64,000 nucleotides of DNA from Lepas anatifera (lineage: Eukaryota; Arthropoda; Thecostraca; Lepadidae): NCBI GenBank assembly GCA_034440635.1, contig JAOTON010000897.1, positions 3,217,001 to 3,281,000 of the forward strand. Reading direction: 5' to 3'. The translations under genes were made by a program, and so were the position numbers. The first letter of the stretch is position 1, and every line of letters starts with the position of its first letter. The notes beneath the pieces are model-generated. The model ran no database searches, was not told the origin of the DNA, and saw nothing but the letters and a program-made list of their open reading frames with translations. Shown here piece after piece: positions 58,592 to 64,000 of this stretch.

Positions 58592-59187
58592 CTAGTCCCG
58601 CCGGATAGAGACAAGAGGAGACGGCCATCGATCCTCACTGTTTAACAGAAACGTGGGTCCCGTAAACCACTTCTGATCCCGCAACAACGCTTCCGCAGAC
58701 TCACCCCGTGAGCAAGCGCCTGCCGGGTTGGAGCGGCTTGGCACGTACCGCCACTGCTGGGGATACGAGGTCTCTCGAATCTCGCAATCCGATTCGCGAC
58801 AAATGTGTGGAATCGGTGGGATTCGCCTTGGATATATTTGAGAACCACCTGACTGTCTGACCAAAACACTACTTCTTCTATATAAAGCTGTAGCTCCTTC
58901 TTATGGTGTTTGCCTGCGCACTGCCATCACTGCAGCTTGCAGCTCCAGCCTCACAATCGTTAGCTTCTTCAACGGCGCCACCTCGATTTCGCCATGATGA
59001 TCATTGCTTCACAGCGTCCATCATCAGAAGCAGTCCTCAGGTAAGCTACCGCGCCAAAAGCCACCTCTGAAGCATCTGCGAATATATGCAGCTGATAGTG
59101 TGCATTCCAGTTATCGGTCGTTGCTACCTTGTAGCATCTAGGAATCCCGAGGATTCGACAACTGGCAGCTCTGCCAACCACGTACAA
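58592..59187 (-). pseudogene. BEL/Pao RNase H region
   Basis: HIFADASEVAFGAVAYLR (about 59,080) and FWSDSQVVLKYIQG (about 58,850) are the RNase H-type motifs with the expected acidic residues. The stretch is split between frames. 58,170-58,592 links it to the integrase with recognisable but shifted coding sequence. Confidence 0.85.
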
Positions 59188-59286
59188 AAGTCATTTCCGT
59201 CCCCTCGTCCAGAGTATCATCCCAGTCATAACCCTTTACCCAGAGTCGCTGGACTAGAAGCTTGGCTTTCACTACCACCGGGCACA

Positions 59287-60216
59287 TTAGCCCTGGGGAT
59301 CGAATAATCTTGCCACGGCTTGTACCACTCCACGCTTTGTGAGCGGCACATTACTGCTTATATGTCTAAGACTCAGAGTGTCATCCTTTGGGTTCCAGAT
59401 GTACCCAAGCAGGCTCTCCGCAGGCATGTCCAAATCCGGATGCGCTCGGTGTTCTTCTGGGACGGCCTTCAACACGTCCTCTTCATTGCTTCTCCATTTC
59501 GTCAGTGTGAATCCTCCTCTTTGAAGTAAATCTGTGACATGTTTTTGCATCGATTTGGCACTTTGGACATCTATTTCTGACTTTAAAAATCATCCATATA
59601 GAAGTGATGAAAAACAGCACAGCTTGCTCTTTGCTCTTCTTTCTGTGTCACCAGCCATAACCATGGCTGTCTTCCTCAGTGCAAAGTTCGCACTTGCTGG
59701 ACTGGACTTAGCCCCAAAGATAGTAACCATCATTTGATATGCATCAGGCTCCCGGGACAAATCCAGATCTCTCCATAGGAAGCTTAATGCAGGCTGATCT
59801 TCCTCACACACCGACACCTGATGGTACATCTGTCGGACATCACCGGTTATTGCCACTCTATCTTCTCTAAACCTGATTAGAATCCCTGGGAGACCGAGAA
59901 GCAAATCAGGACCCGAGAGGAGCTCATCATTGAGTGATGTTCCACCATACCGAGCAGCCGCATCAAAAACCACCCTGGTCTTGCCAGGCTTGTTTGGATT
60001 GAATACCGCGTGGTGAGGAAGATACCACCTCTTTGGCGAGTACCTGTTGACTTCTGCTGACGTCAGCTTGCGTGCATGGCCAGAATCAAGGTACCCACGT
60101 ATTACCTTGGAGTAAGCCTCACCCTTAGCTGGTTGTCGCAAGACTTCTCTCCAATGACTGCAGTTTTTACAGCCATTGACTTGTTGGCCGGTAGCGTCAC
60201 TGAGTCCCTTTTCCAC
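59287..60216 (-). pseudogene. BEL/Pao reverse transcriptase, broken
   Basis: A long open piece (59,590-60,216) has KTRVVFDAAARYGGTSLND, GDVRQMYHQV with the first catalytic Asp, and MVTIFGAKSSPASANFALRK. The catalytic YMDD box is at 59,586-59,603, and the frame shifts immediately after it. The following piece (59,287-59,550) has DLLQRGGFTLTKW and LLGYIWNPKDDTL, normal for this family. Confidence 0.9.
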
Positions 60217-60444
60217 AGAAGACCGGTCTCAAATCGGCCACCAACATCCTTCGTTGTTTTCTCCATCATTTTGAGAGCTCGGGTGTTTCTAAAGACTTGC
60301 TATTTGGTTCTTCAAACTTTGTACCAAATGACTCAGTAGTCCACCACTGCTGTAGTGATTGCAGCATGCCGTCATCTTCTCGCACTTTGCTGACAAACAT
60401 CACTTGGCGGGTTCTCTCAGGTACAAATCCCACAATTGTCCCAG

Positions 60445-60930
60445 TCAAAGTCCAACCAAATATGGTTCGGATAGCAGCAGGCTGATTCGGCGACCAATCC
60501 TTGCTTCAAGTTGCAGGACCGCCTCCAGAACATTGGCACCAAGCAGTAGCTCCACTTTTGTTCCATCATAACTGGGTATGTGAAGATCACGCACATGATA
60601 CCAGCTCTGTCTCTCCTTCTCTGGGATCTTCGGCACGTCTACATTGATACGCGGTACAGAAAATGCCTCAGAAACGATTATCTTTTCGCCTTGCTCTGTT
60701 TCAACGGGCTTAAAGTCAATGAAACCCTCATGGATCATTGTTCTTCCCCAACACCCTCAACATTCTGAAGAATAAGCTTCTCCTCTTGACCATCTAATTC
60801 CAAATCCTCCAACACCTCACGACAACACAGAGAAGTCTGTGCACCAGGGTCTAGCATGGCATGGACATCTCTGTGCTTTCCATTCTGTCCATGAACTCGA
60901 ACTTTCACGATCTGAAGCAGAGTCGTTCTC
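60445..60930 (-). pseudogene. BEL/Pao aspartic protease
   Basis: HAMLDPGAQTSLC (about 60,850) holds the D-x-G-type active site of retropepsins in BEL/Pao (DUF1758-like). LLLGANVLEAVL follows at about 60,530. Two frames are used. Confidence 0.8.
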
Positions 60931-61059
60931 TCTCACGGCGTGATAAGGCAGATGCAACAGTGCGCTGTGCTGCTTCTTGAGTACCATCTTCATGTCGATC
61001 CACGACTGCTGCACCTGCACCTCGAAAGTTAATCCTTCTGCTTCCATGCAAAGCTGATG

Positions 61060-62542
61060 GTGTCGCATTGTACATCCTTCTCTCTCACATCGTTTGGCTG
61101 ATCTACACTCGTAGACGGTGTCCCTCCTTCAAACAGAAGAAACATATGTTTCGACTTGCAACGAACTGAGCCTGCTCGTCAACTGCCCGTTGTACAATGA
61201 GTCACAGGACTCAAGCCCGTGTCCACCTCCACGAAAGCACATGTGGCTTTGCAGTTACCATTGCTGAACGACGAACAACCTGCCTTCTTTCCCGCAGATG
61301 TTCTAGAGAAGTTGAGTCCAATCTTCACTTGTCTTCCCAGCCAGTTATTGAAACTGATCAGAGTAGGTCTTTCTGTCATGTCCAATATGTGCTCTCCCAG
61401 CCCCTTCTGCAGCTCCACAGGCAGCTTCTCGACTACCCTCTTCAGGTTTTCCAGCTTTCCAAGTCACCGTGGTAGCCTAGGTTCTGCAGAACTGTCACAG
61501 CAGAATTGACAGTTGCGTGGTATCTCTCCAAACTTGCAGCATTCAAATAGCTAGGGAAGCAGCTGAGAATATGGCATTGATGTTGGCGTGCACAATGGTT
61601 TCCTCCTGTCCAAACCTATCCTGCAGGGTTTCCATTGCTTTAGGATACAGCTTTGGGTCAAACAGCATGCCACTTATGCATTGCTCTGCCAATCCTGTCA
61701 CTGCTGACTGAAGATGTATCAGCTTTTCGGCATCTGAAAGACACCTCTGGTCATCAACAAGGGATTTGAACAATCCATACCACTTGGGCCATTCCAATGG
61801 GTCTCCACTAAACGTGGGAATTGTAACATGAGGCAGACTCCTTGCCAAAAGTGAGCGTGATCTATGATCGGCCCTGGAAGAGGTGGGACTGGCATCCTCA
61901 GGACCACACTTTGATGTCTCACCTTGAACTTTTTATAGGATGGTTAGTTTCGCACAGCTGCTCCCAAGTCTTCTCCTTAAGTCGTCCTTCCGTTCCCAGT
62001 TCAGCTCGCTCAGCGCTTTTCGCAATCCAGCCTCAAACTTGGCTGCCTCGCAAGCATCACTGGCTTCCGCAGTCTCCGTCGCATCTGTAGCTCCTGTCCT
62101 CTTGTTCAAATTTTATCCTCCTTTCGAGTTGAGACAACTTGAATTCCTTAACCCTGGCCTCAATTTCAGCATCCTTCATCTTCATGGAAGCCGAAGAGGA
62201 GGTTGCAGACTGATGAGCAGACGACACGACAGATGCAGGTTCATCCTTCCTTAAGATGAGATGCTCATTGATTTTCTGCACCACTTCCTGGTATTGTTTG
62301 TCAATATCTTCAACATACTTATCTGCCTTTGCCAGTTCACTTTCTTCCTTCAACACTTCCTTGAAGTTATCATTGGCTTCAGATACTGCATCCATTGCCA
62401 AATCTAAATCCTTAAGTATTTCGCTAATTTGTGTACGACTTCCCCTTGACTCCATCAAAACAAGGGCCCTTCGTCTTAGTCTTGTAACTGTAGTCAGCCT
62501 CCTAGCTCTAATCTGCTTCAGTGACTTAACCTTCTCATCCAT
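61060..62542 (-). pseudogene. BEL/Pao gag with zinc knuckle, broken
   Basis: Start ATG at 62,542 (MDEKVKSLKQIRARR), only 38 nt inside the 5' LTR. A coiled-coil-like segment (62,150-62,500) is followed by VTIPTFSGDPLEWPKWYGLF (about 61,800), typical of the DUF1759 gag of BEL/Pao, and then LISFNNWLGRQV (about 61,340). A CCHC knuckle begins CFFCLKEGH near 61,143 but its last Cys is in another frame. I see no clear tRNA primer site. Confidence 0.85.
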
Positions 62543-62580
62543 CTTGCAACACAAAAGCTGGATCAGGGACACTTTGAAAC

Positions 62581-63155
62581 TGTCACGACCACCGGAAATT
62601 AAACATTTGATAACGCACTGATTCTCATCTGAAAGACCTTTATTTGCAATTTGACTGCTGGAAAACATGGACAACAGGAAGTGTAACTGGGAAACTTAAT
62701 AGTACTGGAAACAGCCCATAGTAAGAGCAAAATCAGTGTCAGGGAGCCAGAACAATGCATGCAGATGAGTTCATGAATGTGTGGTTTCTGAAACAGACCA
62801 GGCAGGGTGTCAGGCGCAAGCCGGTGCTATGCGAATGCAAGACAATGCACAAGCGAACCAAACACATGCAGCATGCTGACGTGCTGCAAATAACTGCAAG
62901 CTTCAAGGGCAAGCAACACAAGCTTTACAATGCAAAATCGCAGGCTCTGAGTATGCTTCAATCAAACCACATGCGACACCCACCAAAGTGTTTCCGTCCT
63001 TGCCGAATGGTGTGATTCAGTCAGTTCAGCTATCCCTCATGCAGGCATTATATCAAGGCTTTCTTCCACATATTTACAGTCATGCATCGTCAACTTCAGA
63101 AACCATGCCGCTCACTTCAACATGCTCTGAAACAGACAAATAAACTGTTGCAACA
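62581..63155 (-). repeat. 5' LTR of the BEL/Pao element
   Basis: 575 bp with the same TG...CA ends as the left LTR. It contains the promoter by inference. Confidence 0.95.
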
Positions 63156-63174
63156 CTTACTCTGATCATTTTTA

Positions 63175-63420
63175 CAACTTCTGGCAAAATTTTAAGGCTA
63201 GGGCATCTCAGGTTAGGTCATCAATGCAGGTTAAATGACTTCACCTAAAAATGTTTAAGATATAAGTCAGAATAGGGTGAACTTATCCTGTTGAAAATCA
63301 TCACATAATGAGCCCACCAAATTCTACAAAGCTTGTTCTGGTATTTTTTATATCAATGGCCTAAGGTCAGGTAAGAGTCTTGACCTCTCCATTGGAAATA
63401 CATGGGAAAATTATGTAAAC
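63175..63420 (-). repeat. AGGTCA-rich module, inverted copy
   Basis: Same landmarks as 13,160-13,385: CTCAGGTTAGGTCATCA, then ATCACATAATG and CCTCTCCATTGGAAAT. It is the flank into which the LTR element inserted. Confidence 0.65.
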
Positions 63421-63592
63421 TATACAACTTAGTAATGGATAATGATGGAGCATTTATTTCTATGGCATTAGATTTGCATTATCCTTGCAGTTATAATCAT
63501 ATTCATTTTGACCTAATTTGCTATTGACCTCAGGTCGGGTGAAATAATATATTTGACTTGTTTGACCTTGCAAGGTCATATTATACATAGTT

Positions 63593-63613
63593 ACCTTACC
63601 TTACCTTACCTTA
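63593..63613 (-). repeat. (GGTAA)n tail of a LINE
   Basis: About four to five GGTAA units on the - strand, directly after the 3' end of the LINE to its right. This looks like a microsatellite-type LINE tail. Confidence 0.75.
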
Positions 63614-64000
63614 TTGGAATGGGAACCTTGTAAGGCTCAAGGGCCTGATGTGGGTTCTAACTCGACGAGCTCAGGGTTTATACAAGTTTACACTTCAGTC
63701 CAAAAATGGCGTATCGTATGTATACGCCGACCAATGTCTGTCCAGGTTGTTTTTGAACTCATTTGTGCTCCCCGAACTCACTACCCACTCTGGGAGAGAG
63801 TTCCAGTCGTTGACCGCTCGGATACCAAGGTGGTTACGTCTCTCTCTTGATCGGGCTTCGGGCTTGACTATCTTCTTGGAGTGACCTCTGGTCGGTAGAT
63901 TCTCCGCCAGCCTGAAGAGAAGATCTCTTTTCAGATCTACCTTCCCGGACATGAGGTTAAAAACCCAAATCATGTCACCTCTTCTCCGTCGATAAAGAAG
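63614..64000 (-). pseudogene. CR1-like LINE, 3' end of RT (continues off window)
   Basis: On the - strand the frame enters from the window end with RRRRGDMIWVFNLMSGKVDL, then FRLAENLPTRGHSKKI, LGIRAVNDWNSLPEWVVSS and TNEFKNNLDRHW, and stops near 63,695. This is the C-terminal signature of CR1/Jockey-like RT proteins. A short 3' UTR and the (GGTAA)n tail follow. The visible part is intact. Only the 3' end is in the window, as in the usual 5'-truncated copies, but the 5' extent is unseen. Confidence 0.85.

Larger units (their letters stand above)
55934..63155 (-). mobile_element. BEL/Pao LTR retrotransposon, complete
   Basis: 7,222 bp on the - strand, flanked by a perfect 5-bp duplication CTTAC (55,929-55,933 and 63,156-63,160). 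Two LTRs of 577 and 575 bp differ by four 1-base indels and no substitutions. Domain order from the 5' end (right) is gag, zinc knuckle, aspartic protease, RT, RNase H, integrase, which is the BEL/Pao order. It looks young, yet its frame is cut by many single-base shifts, which may be assembly errors. Confidence 0.95.

Noticed and set aside
63593..63613. Telomeric repeat
   Set aside because: The unit is GGTAA, not GGTTA, and it sits at the 3' end of a LINE.

Overview
This is a eukaryotic, almost certainly arthropod, window; a crustacean is my guess from gene structure and repeat style, not something I can prove. The evidence is one spliced host gene, Sec31, with GC-rich exons in an AT-richer repeat-packed background, arthropod-type telomeric motifs (TTAGG)n and (TCAGG)n, and many transposable elements typical of invertebrates. 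I see no operons, bacterial genes or CRISPR arrays.

Host gene: Sec31, the outer COPII coat protein, is on the + strand. Coding exon 1 is 25,193-26,810 and exon 2 is 35,781-37,714, joined in phase by an 8,970-bp intron, giving about 1,183 residues. The WD40 propeller, Sec13-binding segment, alpha-solenoid, Pro-rich linker with a WNDPP motif, and C-terminal helical domain are all present. I recognise no other host gene.

Mobile DNA, left to right: 1-5.8 kb holds a degenerate minisatellite, a SINE and two terminal-inverted-repeat (TIR) elements. 5,817-10,534 is a 4.7-kb hAT-type element with a perfect 8-bp target duplication. 10.5-24 kb has SINEs, a TTAA-flanked element rich in AGGTCA motifs, a GGCGCC minisatellite element, and a dead non-LTR retrotransposon (20.3-21.7 kb). 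The Sec31 intron holds a five-level nest: TIR element > Penelope-like element > hAT > foldback element > SINE. 39.35-43.36 kb is a cluster of eight copies of a 308-bp MITE, two of them hit by different hAT-like insertions one base apart. 43.36-48.2 kb is a foldback structure whose arms carry (TTAGG)n passing into (TCAGG)n, invaded twice by a transposon family encoding a THAP zinc finger. 48.3-52.6 kb is another inverted-repeat element with TTAA elements inside. 55,934-63,155 is a complete, young BEL/Pao LTR retrotransposon on the - strand, and the window ends in the 3' part of a CR1-like LINE with a (GGTAA)n tail.

The most novel-looking items are the THAP-encoding transposon with 2-bp AT target duplications, the TTAGG/TCAGG foldback, and the hammerhead-ribozyme-like motif in both terminal repeats of the Penelope-like element.
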